NCBI RefSeq assembly: GCF_042643145.1
Contig: NZ_JBHRSA010000034.1
Span: 1-64,000 of the forward strand
From: Virgibacillus_O xinjiangensis
GTDB lineage: Bacteria > Bacillota > Bacilli > Bacillales > Amphibacillaceae
DNA: 64,000 nt
Direction: 5' to 3'
This document shows, in pieces, positions 33,893 through 43,110 of this stretch. The translations under genes and the position numbers were made by a program. The notes beneath the pieces are model-generated. The model had not been told where the DNA came from and did not search any database. It worked only from the letters and a program-made list of their open reading frames with translations. Position 1 is the stretch's first letter; every line of letters begins with the position of its first letter.

Positions 33893-35128
33893 TTACTTGC
33901 TGGATGGCGCAGCATTTTTCCTCATTCTTCGATACAATAGGACTACCGCCAACCCTAGACTTGCTATAGTAAACAGGGGGCCCGTTTGTACCAGTGAGTC
34001 AAGCAGGATGGTCCAGGTATCGGATGAGACACGAGGAGATGTTACCGGTATAGGATCCATATGGGACACTTGCTTATCTATATATAATGGTTTATATAGA
34101 ATAAGTGTCAGCATGCTGGCTAAAACCCCATGCAAAAACCTTGCGAAGAAATATGGGGCAAATCGAATATCGGTTCTGGCCAGTATACTGGCGACTTGTG
34201 CCTGTACGGAAAACCCATTGAAACCCAGGATGAAACTGACAATGACAGCTTTTGACAACATGCTGTCTGCTGGGGTTTGAGAAATCATCTGAGCTCCCAA
34301 AGTAATTTCAAAAATCCCTGATATAAATGGCAATGTCATATCAGCAGGAAGGGAAAAGAGGACAAAAGCACCTTCAATTAGGTTCGCAAATATCGATGAA
34401 ACACCTGACAAAAAAAGGAGCTTCGTCAAAACAGAAAACAAGATGATAAATCCTCCGACCATGAGCAATGTCTGGATAGAATTCAGCACGGCGTCACTGA
34501 CTGCTTCCCCCAAGGGTCGCTGATCTTTCATTCGCGTCTCATGCATCTCCAAAAATGCACGCAGAACAGCGGGTTTATCCTTTTTATTTTTGGAGTTGTC
34601 CGGCTTTGTGTCTTTATTCTTCTTATAAAACCCCATACATATGCCAACAAGAGCATTGCCGATATAATGAGAGGCAGCCAGTAGTATTCCCAAGGTGGCA
34701 TCATGAAAGAAACCGATGGAGACAGCGACGAAAATGAACAGGGGACTGGAAGCGTTGGTAAATGAAACTAGTCGTTCGGCCTCTACTTGTGTCAGTTGTC
34801 CTTCTTCTCGAAGTCTTGCTGCTATCTTGGCCCCCGTAGGATAGCCGCTCACCATTCCCATAATCCAGCCAAAGCTTCCTGTTCCGGGAACATTAAAAAG
34901 TGGGCGCATGATCGGCTCAAACAGTACGCCTATAAATTTTACAACACCAAAAGCAATTAACAATTCGGCTGTAATGAAGAACGGCAGCAGGGAAGGAAAG
35001 ACGACCTCCCACCAAATATTCAACCCACGTATGCTTGCTTCAAATGCCTGATCCGGGAAACGGATAAGAGCTATTGTCAGGAAACTGGCGAACCCAGACA
35101 AGAGAATTGTTTTTATTATTTGTCTCAA
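33893..35128 (-). CDS. ylbJ: Sporulation integral membrane protein YlbJ
   Basis: A 411-aa protein of about nine helices with nucleoside-recognition (Gate) domains: FITAELLIAFGVVKFIGVLFEPIMRPLF, PGTGSFGWIMGMVSGYPTGAKIAARL and FILGFNGFSVQAQVASIL in overlapping pieces. In B. subtilis ylbJ is made in the mother cell and is needed for spore cortex formation. TTG start with AGGGGGC about nine bases upstream. Divergent from ylbL. Confidence 0.9.
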   Translation of the reverse strand: MRQIIKTILLSGFASFLTIALIRFPDQAFEASIRGLNIWWEVVFPSLLPFFITAELLIAFGVVKFIGVLFEPIMRPLFNVPGTGSFGWIMGMVSGYPTGAKIAARLREEGQLTQVEAERLVSFTNASSPLFIFVAVSIGFFHDATLGILLAASHYIGNALVGICMGFYKKNKDTKPDNSKNKKDKPAVLRAFLEMHETRMKDQRPLGEAVSDAVLNSIQTLLMVGGFIILFSVLTKLLFLSGVSSIFANLIEGAFVLFSLPADMTLPFISGIFEITLGAQMISQTPADSMLSKAVIVSFILGFNGFSVQAQVASILARTDIRFAPYFFARFLHGVLASMLTLILYKPLYIDKQVSHMDPIPVTSPRVSSDTWTILLDSLVQTGPLFTIASLGLAVVLLYRRMRKNAAPSSK

Positions 35129-35373
35129 TTAGTAAGCCCCCTACAGGCAGAGCCTTGGTCTGTACATCCTCAAATGTTAGTAGTAGAATAATGCTAGCTT
35201 GTTTCATACGCTGTACAAGTCTATATCAATATACGCCACTACCTCTCCTATTTATGCCAGATACTTTTCTTTGTAATAACATATTATTTTTTTAGATCTG
35301 ATGAATAGCTATTAACAGTGGACGCTACAGTACAATCTTTATTTTGTTCTATTTTACCGGAAGGGGGTATCTG

Positions 35374-36399
35374 ATGAGGTTTACAAAGGGACATATTCTA
35401 TTACTGCTGCTGGTGGTGCTGACTGCTTATTTCCTCTCCGTATACCAGCTCGATTATTATATTCAACGGCCCGGTGGGGCAGACGCACTCGACCCAATCG
35501 TCGAAGTCAGCGGTGGATATGACAGTGGTGGCGATATGCATTTGGTGACGGTGAGTGGAAGCCAAGCAACACCCATTCAATATATGATGGCGAAGGTGCT
35601 CCCGCATCATGACATTCTACCGTTGAACCAAGTCCGTCCACATGGCATATCGGAAGAGCAGTATATGGAGGCTCAGTTAGAAATGATGGAAAGTTCCCAA
35701 GAAGCATCTACCGTAGTCGCCTATCAAGCGGCACAGGAAAATATCACCATAAAGTATGAAGGGATTTATGTAGTTTCCGTAATGGAAGGAATGCCTGCTG
35801 ATGGAAAACTTCAGACAGGAGACCGTATTATCGGGGTAGATGGAAGGGAAGTAAGAGAAGCAACTGATTTAACCAGTTATGTAGAAACAAAAGATGTTGG
35901 TGAAACTGTTAGCTTGGAGGTGGTCAGGGAAGAAGAGGTCTCCACTAAAGAATTGACACTTGCCCAGTTCGATGGGAACAACAGCAGAGCCGGAATTGGC
36001 ATCAGCCTTGTTACCGATAGGAACGTGGAAGTGGATCCAGAGGTCAATTTTTCCAGTGGGCGAATAGGGGGTCCTAGCGCTGGGCTGATGTTTTCCCTGG
36101 AGATTTATGATCAATTGATGGAAGACGATATTACGAAAGGGTATCATATAGGCGGTACAGGAGAAATCGATTATGATGGCACTGTATACCGAATCGGTGG
36201 GATTGATAAAAAAGTGGTTGCTTCTGACCGCGAGGGGATTGATATATTTTTCGCTCCTAATGGAAGTGGAACAGAAAGATCCAATTATGAAGTGGCTAAG
36301 GAAACAGCAAAGGAAATCAATACGGATATGAAAATTGTACCGGTGAAGACGTTTGAAGATGCACTGGATTATTTGAATCAGCTTGAACCCAAAGGATAA
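35374..36399 (+). CDS. ylbL: Membrane-anchored PDZ/Lon-domain protease YlbL
   Basis: A 341-aa protein, the same length as the B. subtilis one. An N-terminal anchor is followed by a PDZ domain (about residues 125-190, IYVVSVMEGMPADGKLQTGDRIIGVDG in pieces) and a C-terminal Lon-type protease domain with Ser235 in GGPSAGLMF and Lys279/280 in GGIDKKVVAS. YlbL helps degrade the SOS division inhibitor YneA in B. subtilis. ATG at 35374 with GAAGGGGGTATCTG. Confidence 0.9.
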   Translation: MRFTKGHILLLLLVVLTAYFLSVYQLDYYIQRPGGADALDPIVEVSGGYDSGGDMHLVTVSGSQATPIQYMMAKVLPHHDILPLNQVRPHGISEEQYMEAQLEMMESSQEASTVVAYQAAQENITIKYEGIYVVSVMEGMPADGKLQTGDRIIGVDGREVREATDLTSYVETKDVGETVSLEVVREEEVSTKELTLAQFDGNNSRAGIGISLVTDRNVEVDPEVNFSSGRIGGPSAGLMFSLEIYDQLMEDDITKGYHIGGTGEIDYDGTVYRIGGIDKKVVASDREGIDIFFAPNGSGTERSNYEVAKETAKEINTDMKIVPVKTFEDALDYLNQLEPKG

Positions 36400-36433
36400 A
36401 GGGGGCAGTCTTCCCTTTATCCTTTGGGTTCTT
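36386..36433. terminator. Bidirectional terminator between ylbL and tmcAL
   Basis: AACCCAAAGGATAAAGGG (36386-36403) pairs perfectly with CCCTTTATCCTTTGGGTT (36413-36430). The 5' arm includes the last ylbL codons and its stop. Confidence 0.9.
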
Positions 36434-37643
36434 AGATTCTGACAGGCGGGCTGAGTTCCTGTTTTTGGAACTCTTGTCTTACTTTTGGTGGCAGAATACT
36501 GTAGTAAGCATATGCTGCCTTCTCCTCCATGGAAAGCATGGGATGGGCATTCCCACCCAAACTTGTAATTAGGGGGGTCTCCAATCCTTTTTTTACCTGA
36601 CTTAGATAGGACTGTCCGGCCTGTGACATACCAAGGAGGCGGACGTATGGGATAGAAGCGGCACCCATGATACCCTCCATATCCTTTTTCGTTGTATTCG
36701 TTAAAAGGTGGGTGAACATGCGCTGCAACCTTGTCCATGTATATCGTTTCGTTTTTATTGCGTGGAGCCACTCATTCATGTTGATTGCTTGTTTTGCAGT
36801 CTTTTTGAGTCGATATTCAAGTCCTTCATCAACTCCCTGGATGCGAGAAAGCTGACTCGTCGTCATCGTCATGACCTTGTAATGCAGTAGATGAAAGTAT
36901 TTTTCCCAGTGATGCCAAGCAGATGTTGCTGTTCTGTACTCCTCCAGCAGGTTCAGTGTTTCTTTTGGCAATGTCTTGGTTGCTTTGTCGGTGATTAAGC
37001 CTGAATTCAGTATTTCTCTGCGTATGCTGGTTGCACTGGAGATCTCTCCCGAAAGCGATTGATCATGGTATTGGCTATTCGTCCGTTTAATAGTCGATGG
37101 AGTTATTTCCAGTCCATTTTCCAGGATGGCTTTGACATAGCTGAAGCCGAGTATGTTATTTGGTTGAGTCAAATCCATCGATTGTCTGGCTAGACCAATC
37201 TCCTGATATGCTTGTCTGCTGGCTTCCGGATAGGCAACTCCCTGTTCTAAGTGACTTTTCAATGACTGCTGAAATCCTCTTTCATTTTGTTTGAAAGTAT
37301 GGTAGCTTGAAATGAAGTCATGTATGTCGCCAGACTCGCTTCCAAAACATATAGTAGATACCCCCATCTGCGCTAAAGTGAATACAGAGCCTTTTGCAAA
37401 AAGGTCACTGCTTTGCACGGCAAAAGCATAAGGCAGTTCAAGGACTAGATCGACACCGGACAAAAGAGCAGCTTTAGCCCGATAATGTTTGTCCATGATG
37501 GCAGGTTCTCCCCTCTGAAGGAAATTTCCGCTCATTACCGCTATCATACAATCCGACCCGGATGTTCTCTTTGCTTCTTTCAAGTGATAGAGATGTCCAT
37601 TGTGGAATGGGTTATATTCGACAATTAACCCGCATGCATTCAT
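36432..37643 (-). CDS. tmcAL: tRNA(Met) cytidine acetate ligase (TmcAL, YlbM)
   Basis: Makes N4-acetylcytidine at the wobble base of elongator tRNA-Met using acetate and ATP. The 403-aa protein has the nucleotidyltransferase motif VEYNPFHNGHLYHL at its start, MSGNFLQRGEPAIMDK, and FGSESGD. ATG at 37643 with CAGGAGCTGTTTTC; the frame is open a little further upstream without a site. Same place as B. subtilis ylbM. Confidence 0.92.
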   Translation of the reverse strand: MNACGLIVEYNPFHNGHLYHLKEAKRTSGSDCMIAVMSGNFLQRGEPAIMDKHYRAKAALLSGVDLVLELPYAFAVQSSDLFAKGSVFTLAQMGVSTICFGSESGDIHDFISSYHTFKQNERGFQQSLKSHLEQGVAYPEASRQAYQEIGLARQSMDLTQPNNILGFSYVKAILENGLEITPSTIKRTNSQYHDQSLSGEISSATSIRREILNSGLITDKATKTLPKETLNLLEEYRTATSAWHHWEKYFHLLHYKVMTMTTSQLSRIQGVDEGLEYRLKKTAKQAINMNEWLHAIKTKRYTWTRLQRMFTHLLTNTTKKDMEGIMGAASIPYVRLLGMSQAGQSYLSQVKKGLETPLITSLGGNAHPMLSMEEKAAYAYYSILPPKVRQEFQKQELSPPVRI

Positions 37644-37802
37644 GAAAACAGCTCCTGTACTATATAATGGTAATAATTGTATCAAAAATATACACGAGAA
37701 TCACGCATGTAAACGATAGGAAGCTTGAGGGAAAAGGATTAATGCCTACCAGAAGGGGAATCATATAATTGGCTACTATCTTTAACCTGTAAAGAAAGTA
37801 TG

Positions 37803-37831
37803 TTGACAAAAGTCTTTTTTTCTTTTAAAAT
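37803..37831 (+). promoter_or_regulatory. Promoter of ylbN-rpmF
   Basis: TTGACA (37803-37808), 17-base T-rich spacer, TAAAAT (37826-37831). This is the best sigma-A match in the ylb section and lies about 20 bases before the ribosome site of ylbN. Confidence 0.75.
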
Positions 37832-37858
37832 TACTCTTGTTGCCTTGAGGTGATTAAC

Positions 37859-38389
37859 TTGAAATTTACATTGGGCCAAATCAAAAAAAATGCTTACAAT
37901 GAACCTTTTACATTCGATGAAAAGGTGGACGTTTCCGAATTGGAGACAATGAACAATGATATACGTGAGATTGGGCCTGTTCGTGTTGCCGGCAAATGTT
38001 TCCTGCAAGGGGAACAAATAATTTTTTCCTTTCGGATCAACGGGGAAATGATATTGCCTTGTGCAAGAACGTTGGTTGATGTGCCTTATCCTTTTGATAT
38101 CGGAGCAGATGAAGTCTTTACAACTTCTCCGCATTATAGCAAGGAAGAGGAAGAAGATGAAATCCATCCGATTGAGGGAGAAGTACTTGACTTAACCCCG
38201 TATATCAAGGAAAATATCCTATTGGATATTCCGTTTCGTGTGTTTTCCGATGGGACAAGTGACCAAGAGGAAGCGCCCTTGGAAGGTCGCGACTGGAAGC
38301 TTGTGACTGAGGAGGAAAAGGAACAGACGGTTGATCCGCGGTTGAAGAAGCTGGAATCTCTGTTCAAGGATGATAACGGCAGACAATAA
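37859..38389 (+). CDS. ylbN: DUF177 (YceD) family protein YlbN
   Basis: A 176-aa protein of the YceD/DUF177 family, which accompanies rpmF in most bacteria and in plastids is needed for 23S rRNA accumulation. Recognisable pieces are VRVAGKCFLQGEQIIFSFRINGEMILPCARTL and LDLTPYIKENILLDIP; the second Cys of the usual CxR/C pair is missing. TTG start at 37859 with TTGAGGTGATTAAC; a GTG at 37850 is within that site. Confidence 0.87.
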   Translation: MKFTLGQIKKNAYNEPFTFDEKVDVSELETMNNDIREIGPVRVAGKCFLQGEQIIFSFRINGEMILPCARTLVDVPYPFDIGADEVFTTSPHYSKEEEEDEIHPIEGEVLDLTPYIKENILLDIPFRVFSDGTSDQEEAPLEGRDWKLVTEEEKEQTVDPRLKKLESLFKDDNGRQ

Positions 38390-38439
38390 GCAGAACCACC
38401 TGGTTTTGCTTCGTAAATATGAAGGAGGTGTAGCAGGTC

Positions 38440-38613
38440 ATGGCAGTACCAAAAAGAAAAACTTCTAAAAAAGTTAAGAACCAACGTCGTACTCATAAAA
38501 AATTGCATGTGCCTGGCATGGTTGAATGCTCAAACTGTGGTGAATTAACAAAGCCTCACCATGTATGCAGATCATGTGGACACTATGATGGCAAGGAAGT
38601 TGTCAGCAACTAA
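38440..38613 (+). CDS. rpmF: 50S ribosomal protein L32
   Basis: A 57-aa protein starting MAVPKRKTSKKVKNQRRTHKKL, with a zinc ribbon CSNC (residues 30-33) and CRSC (43-46). The four-cysteine form needs zinc. RBS GAAGGAGGTGTAGCAGGTC. Coupled to ylbN, 50 bases downstream, and closed by a terminator. Confidence 0.96.
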   Translation: MAVPKRKTSKKVKNQRRTHKKLHVPGMVECSNCGELTKPHHVCRSCGHYDGKEVVSN

Positions 38614-38628
38614 ATGAACGACCAGAGA

Positions 38629-38661
38629 ACAGATCACAACAGCCAGTGATCTGTTTTTTTA
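38629..38661 (+). terminator. Terminator of ylbN-rpmF
   Basis: AACAGATCAC (38629-38638) pairs with GTGATCTGTT (38646-38655), followed by a T run. Confidence 0.9.
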
Positions 38662-38723
38662 TATACAAAGTTGGAGTGTTTATTTTCCATTTAGTTTTGG
38701 AATATGTTGGAGGGGGGATTCGA

Positions 38724-39491
38724 TTGTCTGAAAACGTCACTTATCAAAAAGTGTCAGAGGATTACGCGGAAATTCGGCTGAACAGACCAGAGAAGCACAA
38801 TGCCATTTCAACAGAAATGGCAGAAGAGTTGTTGGAAATGTTGGAGCAAGCAAAACAGGAATCTATCAAATTTTTGGTCCTCACAGGTACTGGTGATGGA
38901 ATGTTCTGTGCCGGTGGTGATTTGAGTGAGCTCCATGGCAGGTTAACTATGGAGGAAGCATATGCCCTTCTTCACCCGATGAAGCAAGTATTGTATAAAA
39001 TTATATCTTTTCCAGTACCGGTGATTTGTCTGCTTAACGGCAACGCAGTAGGAGGAGGCTGTGAGATAGCTACAGCTTGCGATATCCGTATAGCCAAGGA
39101 GACGTCGGCTTTTGGTTTTGTCCAATCCACTCTTGGAATTCTACCTGGTTGGGGAGGGGGTGCCGTCCTCTATGAAAAAGTGTTGCCGTCTTTTGCCTTT
39201 CAATGGTTGACAGAAGGAAGTATATACAGTGCTGTCGATTTAAGGGAAAGGGGGTGGCTGCATCACCTGGTCAGCGAGCAGGACTGGCATAACCAGGAGG
39301 ATGTGTTACACCCCTATATCACTAAATCCCTGGGACAGATGAAACTGTTAAAAAGTCAATATAAAAAGAAGCTTTGCAGCAGGGAACTGTCTTCTTTGAT
39401 GAATGAGGAAGTGCAAAATAGTTCCTCTCTATGGGATTCACCAGAACATGTAGCTGCTGTAGAAAGGTTTGAATCACGAAAGCGGGGATAA
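38724..39491 (+). CDS. Crotonase-fold (enoyl-CoA hydratase/isomerase) protein
   Basis: A 255-aa crotonase. Oxyanion-hole segments are MFCAGGDLSEL and NGNAVGGGCEIATACDIRIA. One catalytic-type Glu (GGGCE) is present, but the second, normally in the PE of FGQPE, is replaced (FGFVQS). The segment FVQSTLGILPGWGGGAVL is closer to ethylmalonyl-CoA decarboxylase (ECHDC1-type) than to crotonase itself, so a decarboxylase or proofreading role is possible; this is inference. TTG start at 38724 with GGAGGGGGGATTCGA. No B. subtilis counterpart that I recall lies at this place. Confidence 0.8.
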   Translation: MSENVTYQKVSEDYAEIRLNRPEKHNAISTEMAEELLEMLEQAKQESIKFLVLTGTGDGMFCAGGDLSELHGRLTMEEAYALLHPMKQVLYKIISFPVPVICLLNGNAVGGGCEIATACDIRIAKETSAFGFVQSTLGILPGWGGGAVLYEKVLPSFAFQWLTEGSIYSAVDLRERGWLHHLVSEQDWHNQEDVLHPYITKSLGQMKLLKSQYKKKLCSRELSSLMNEEVQNSSSLWDSPEHVAAVERFESRKRG

Positions 39492-39593
39492 GAACGACTG
39501 AAGAAGCGATTCATTTGTCGACCTAAAGAATTCTCTATTCTAGTGTCCCTATTTTTTGCATATATTGATAGCAAATGCATAAGGAGGGGTGCT

Positions 39594-40085
39594 ATGAATG
39601 CGACTCGGCAGGATGCGTGGTCGAAAGAGGAAGACCTTCTTTTGGCAGATACTGTCTTAACTTATATTCGAGAGGGAAGGACGCAATTGGAAGCATTCAA
39701 AGAAGTTGCCGGAAAGTTGGACCGAACTTCTGCCGCATGTGGCTTCCGATGGAATGCTTCCATACGTAAGCAATATGATGAAGAAATCCAAAAAGCGAAG
39801 CAGGAGAGGAAACTTGGAGGGAGGGGGAGTGGCCGAACTACTTCGGGGGATTTGGGTCATGATAAAACGACCATAGAAACAGCTATATTGCTTTTAGATA
39901 AAATGAAAGCTTATTTTCCAGTAGAAGATAAAGGGCTGTTGAAGGAACAGGAGTCATTGATGAACCGCCTCCAGCAGGAAAATAGAGCCCTTAAACAACA
40001 GCTTAATTTATATGAAGAGACATGGAAGGAAATGGAGAAGTTATGGAAGAATGCAGGAAATGGCCAATCAGAATATCGTAAATAA
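39594..40085 (+). CDS. rsfA: RsfA-family prespore transcription factor (YlbO)
   Basis: A 163-aa protein with an N-terminal Myb/SANT-like DNA-binding domain (DAWSKEEDLLLADTVLTYIREG and SAACGFRWNASIRKQY), a basic Gly/Arg linker, and a C-terminal coiled coil of about residues 115-155. RsfA adjusts sigma-F dependent transcription in the forespore of B. subtilis. ATG at 39594 with AAGGAGGGGTGCT. Confidence 0.9.
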   Translation: MNATRQDAWSKEEDLLLADTVLTYIREGRTQLEAFKEVAGKLDRTSAACGFRWNASIRKQYDEEIQKAKQERKLGGRGSGRTTSGDLGHDKTTIETAILLLDKMKAYFPVEDKGLLKEQESLMNRLQQENRALKQQLNLYEETWKEMEKLWKNAGNGQSEYRK

Positions 40086-40096
40086 GTTTTTCAGCA

Positions 40097-40131
40097 CAAA
40101 AAAGACATGAATGGAAAAGCATTCATGTCTT
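40097..40131 (-). terminator. Terminator between rsfA and ylbP
   Basis: AAGACATGAATG (40102-40113) pairs with CATTCATGTCTT (40120-40131). On the minus strand it is followed by six T, so it suits ylbP best. It may also stop rsfA. Confidence 0.85.
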
Positions 40132-40207
40132 ACTATATATCGCGCTTTTTTAGTCCTTGCTTGATCCTGTAAGCACAGACCCTATTTCTCATGTCTCCCG
40201 GACTGAC

Positions 40208-40714
40208 TTAATCTCGTGTTGTCTCTTGCTCGGATCCCTGAGATTTTTCTTCCACTCCGTCGGGGAGCCAGATCAGTGGATTTTCTCCTAGGTCTCTTTC
40301 CATTTCATAATGGGCTTTTTGGAAGCCCATTTTTTCCCAGAAACCATGGGAGTTAATTCTTGGATTTGTCTTGATCGGCAACTGGAAGCTCTTGGCGAAC
40401 TCCACCATCGCTTTTCCATATCCCTGCCCCTGATAGTCTGGAAGCACTTCTAGTTTCCAAAGCGTCAAATAATCTTGTGGCGGCTGGAAATATTGATCAT
40501 ATTTAGCATCTACTCGGTAAAGACTCATCCTTGCAATCAAGTTATTCCCGAAATATATCCCATAAAAAGGCGACTCACTGTTATTTTCCACGATGTTATT
40601 CTGCAAGTCCTCCATCATCGAAAGTTCTTGGTTCCCGTATTCTTTAAAGCGCTTAAATTTTTCGAGTGTCTTATAATTAATTAGTAATCTTTCCACTTTC
40701 ACTCCGGTCATCAT
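40208..40714 (-). CDS. ylbP: GNAT N-acetyltransferase YlbP
   Basis: A 168-aa GNAT protein with the acetyl-CoA binding motif EVLPDYQGQGYGKAMVEFA and the NSHGFWEKMGFQKAHYEM segment. Substrate unknown. ATG at 40714 with GAGGGGGAGAATTATCT; a second ATG follows directly. Same family and place as B. subtilis ylbP. The panE-type ylbQ that follows in B. subtilis is absent. Confidence 0.87.
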   Translation of the reverse strand: MMTGVKVERLLINYKTLEKFKRFKEYGNQELSMMEDLQNNIVENNSESPFYGIYFGNNLIARMSLYRVDAKYDQYFQPPQDYLTLWKLEVLPDYQGQGYGKAMVEFAKSFQLPIKTNPRINSHGFWEKMGFQKAHYEMERDLGENPLIWLPDGVEEKSQGSEQETTRD

Positions 40715-40930
40715 AGATAATTCTCCCCCTCTGATGTCTGAATACTTACCCTATTTATATATATTATTATAATACAAATGCATGTGGAATGAAATAGAAA
40801 GCACATGAGTAAACAGACGGAATAAATACCCCTAAAACCTTGCTACATTTGATACAATAGATAATTATGCAGGAATATTGATTTTCTGTTGAGTAAAGAA
40901 GCTGTCTTGGGCAGAAGAAAGGATAGGACG

Positions 40931-41311
40931 ATGGCCGAATACATTATTTATTTTACAGCTTTTTTCATAGCTGCACCAATTATTGCCTCATTGCTTGTCT
41001 ATCAAGTTTCCCTCGCTATGGGAACTAAAAAGCGGAAAGCATTGCATCGCACGGTGAATTGGACGACCATTTTTTATATTGCTGCTGTGGGAATCGAATT
41101 ATCAATTGTTTTTGAGGTCCAGCTGTGGGGAATGATCTTATCCGTGATGCTCAGTATTCTGGCCGCCCTTATTTTCCTGCAATGGAAATTGACCAGTGAA
41201 ATTATTTTCAGCAAGGCATGGAAAATTCTTTGGCGACTGTCCTTTTTGCTTTTTTCCTTTCTCTATGTCATCCTGATTTTTATCGGGATTGGAAAGTTCA
41301 TCATTCACTGA
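40931..41311 (+). CDS. DUF3397 membrane protein
   Basis: A 126-aa protein with four predicted helices (MAEYIIYFTAFFIAAPIIASLLVY, FYIAAVGIELSIVFEV, LSVMLSILAALIFLQW, FSFLYVILIFIGIGKF). DUF3397 proteins lie next to bshC in several Bacillaceae; function unknown. ATG at 40931 with AAAGGATAGGACG. An extended -10 box TGATACAAT lies at 40850-40858. Confidence 0.78.
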   Translation: MAEYIIYFTAFFIAAPIIASLLVYQVSLAMGTKKRKALHRTVNWTTIFYIAAVGIELSIVFEVQLWGMILSVMLSILAALIFLQWKLTSEIIFSKAWKILWRLSFLLFSFLYVILIFIGIGKFIIH

Positions 41312-41408
41312 TATAAACGGATCTAAACAGATTACATGAAATAATTGGATGATTTAGGTACAATACATGATGGAATGGACTTATCAATAATGAAGGAGCA
41401 TGAAAGTA

Positions 41409-43028
41409 ATGCAAATGGACTCTATAACTATACATAACCAAAGTAAACTGATAGAAAATTACCGCTCCGTGGACGGGGATATAAGCTGCTTCTTCGATTA
41501 CCATCCTTTTAATGATTACAGAAAGAGAGCAGAGGACTTGAGAAGCAGGGAGTTTAACCGTACTGGACTGGCAGATGTCCTGCTAACGATGAACCGGAAG
41601 TGGAACGCTCCTGAATCGGCCTTGGAAAATATCGAGCGGCTTCGGGGAGACGACAGTATGGTAGTTGTCGGTGGTCAACAGGCAGGCATTTTGACAGGGC
41701 CTTTATATACGATAAATAAACTGATCTCCGTCATTACTCTGGCTCGGAAGCAGGAGAATGAATTGGGTAAACCTGTAATACCTGTCTTCTGGATTGCAGG
41801 AGAAGATCATGATTTCGATGAAATCAATCATATCTATTTGTCGGAAATTCCAAGGTTGAGAAAAAGCAAAATACCTCAACAGCAGTATGGGAAGCAATCT
41901 GCTTCCTCGCTCCTGATTGATAAGGAAAACAGCGCAGAATGGGTCGATTTCATCTTCTCCCAGTTGAAGGAAACCATCTATACAAAAGATTTGTACAAAG
42001 CAATTAAAGAATCCCTGGAACAGTCCTTGACCTATGTCGACTTTTTTGCACAATTGATCTTTCGTTTGTTTGAAAAAGAAGGGATTGTCCTCGTTGATTC
42101 TGGGAGTACTGAACTGCGGCAGCTGGAAAGCAGCCATTTTGTTCAGATGGTTGAACGGCAGCAAGAAATCAATGGAGGGGTAATGGAAGCATATGAACAG
42201 CTTCGAAAAAAAGGCTACTCCATTTCTCTTGAGATAGAGGAAGACCAGGCGAACCTCTTCTATCATCTGAATGGTGAACGAATATTATTATACCGGGATG
42301 AAGAAGGGAACTGGAAAGGCAAGCAGGATGAAGTGAAGATGACCACGGAAGAGTTGATAGCCGTTGCTAAGAGTCATCCAGAACAGCTGAGCAATAACGT
42401 GGTCACCCGGCCATTAATGCAGGAATTGCTTTTCCCGTCCCTTGCATTTGTGGGAGGACCGGGGGAAATAGGTTATTGGGCGGCATTAAAGCCAGCTTTC
42501 CGCTCCCTTCGTTTGAACATGCCGCCTGTTGTTCCCCGCTTGTCCTTTACGCTTGTAGACAGGAAGGTACGGAAGGCAATGGATAAGTATGGCATATCTG
42601 CAGAAGAAGCGGTTAACAAAGGAATTGCAGAACAGAGGGAGAATTGGCTTGCTTCCCTGAACAACCCGCCAATTTCCAAGATTGTTGAAGAATTGAAAAG
42701 CACCCTTGACCAAGCACATAAGCCTTTAAGGGAAACAGCACAGGACATACGAGCGGATATTGGTGATTTGGCAGATAAAAACTTGGAACATTTGAACCGA
42801 GAGATTGACTTTCTTCACAAGAGGATGGTAAAAGCTGTAGAAGAGACTCATAAGAAAGAATTCCATGAATTTGATCATATCCAGGCAATGATGTTTCCGA
42901 ATGCCGGTCTTCAAGAGAGGACATGGAATCCTCTGCCGTTTTTGAATGAAAACGGAGAGACTTTCATCCAGGAGTTGCTGGCAGCGGAGTGGTCGTTTGA
43001 GAAGGATCATTATGTGGTTTGGCTATAG
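41409..43028 (+). CDS. bshC: Bacillithiol synthase, cysteine-adding enzyme BshC
   Basis: Catalyses the last step of bacillithiol synthesis, adding cysteine to glucosamine-malate. The 539-aa length equals B. subtilis BshC. Seen: VVVGGQQAGILTGPLYTINKLIS, VPVFWIAGEDHDFDEINHIY-like segment, and FVGGPGEIGYWAALKPAF; long coiled-coil regions lie in the C-terminal half. ATG at 41409 with AAGGAGCATGAAAGTA; ATG at 41400 is too near the site. Confidence 0.92.
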   Translation: MQMDSITIHNQSKLIENYRSVDGDISCFFDYHPFNDYRKRAEDLRSREFNRTGLADVLLTMNRKWNAPESALENIERLRGDDSMVVVGGQQAGILTGPLYTINKLISVITLARKQENELGKPVIPVFWIAGEDHDFDEINHIYLSEIPRLRKSKIPQQQYGKQSASSLLIDKENSAEWVDFIFSQLKETIYTKDLYKAIKESLEQSLTYVDFFAQLIFRLFEKEGIVLVDSGSTELRQLESSHFVQMVERQQEINGGVMEAYEQLRKKGYSISLEIEEDQANLFYHLNGERILLYRDEEGNWKGKQDEVKMTTEELIAVAKSHPEQLSNNVVTRPLMQELLFPSLAFVGGPGEIGYWAALKPAFRSLRLNMPPVVPRLSFTLVDRKVRKAMDKYGISAEEAVNKGIAEQRENWLASLNNPPISKIVEELKSTLDQAHKPLRETAQDIRADIGDLADKNLEHLNREIDFLHKRMVKAVEETHKKEFHEFDHIQAMMFPNAGLQERTWNPLPFLNENGETFIQELLAAEWSFEKDHYVVWL

Positions 43029-43066
43029 TCCTCCACTTATCACCACCAATTGAAATATTGATGTGT

Positions 43067-43101
43067 AAAGCTGCTCTTCCAAGGGAAGGGCGGCTTTTTT
43101 G
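43067..43101 (+). terminator. Terminator between bshC and the dcw cluster
   Basis: AAAGCTGCTCTTCC (43067-43080) pairs with GGAAGGGCGGCTTT (43084-43097, G-T pairs), followed by TTTT. Confidence 0.88.
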
Positions 43102-43110
43102 TGTGTGCAA

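Noticed and set aside
35869..36771. 300-codon minus-strand open frame across ylbL and tmcAL
   Set aside because: It runs antisense to the ylbL PDZ/protease domains and through a terminator, and overlaps tmcAL in another frame; no domain is seen.
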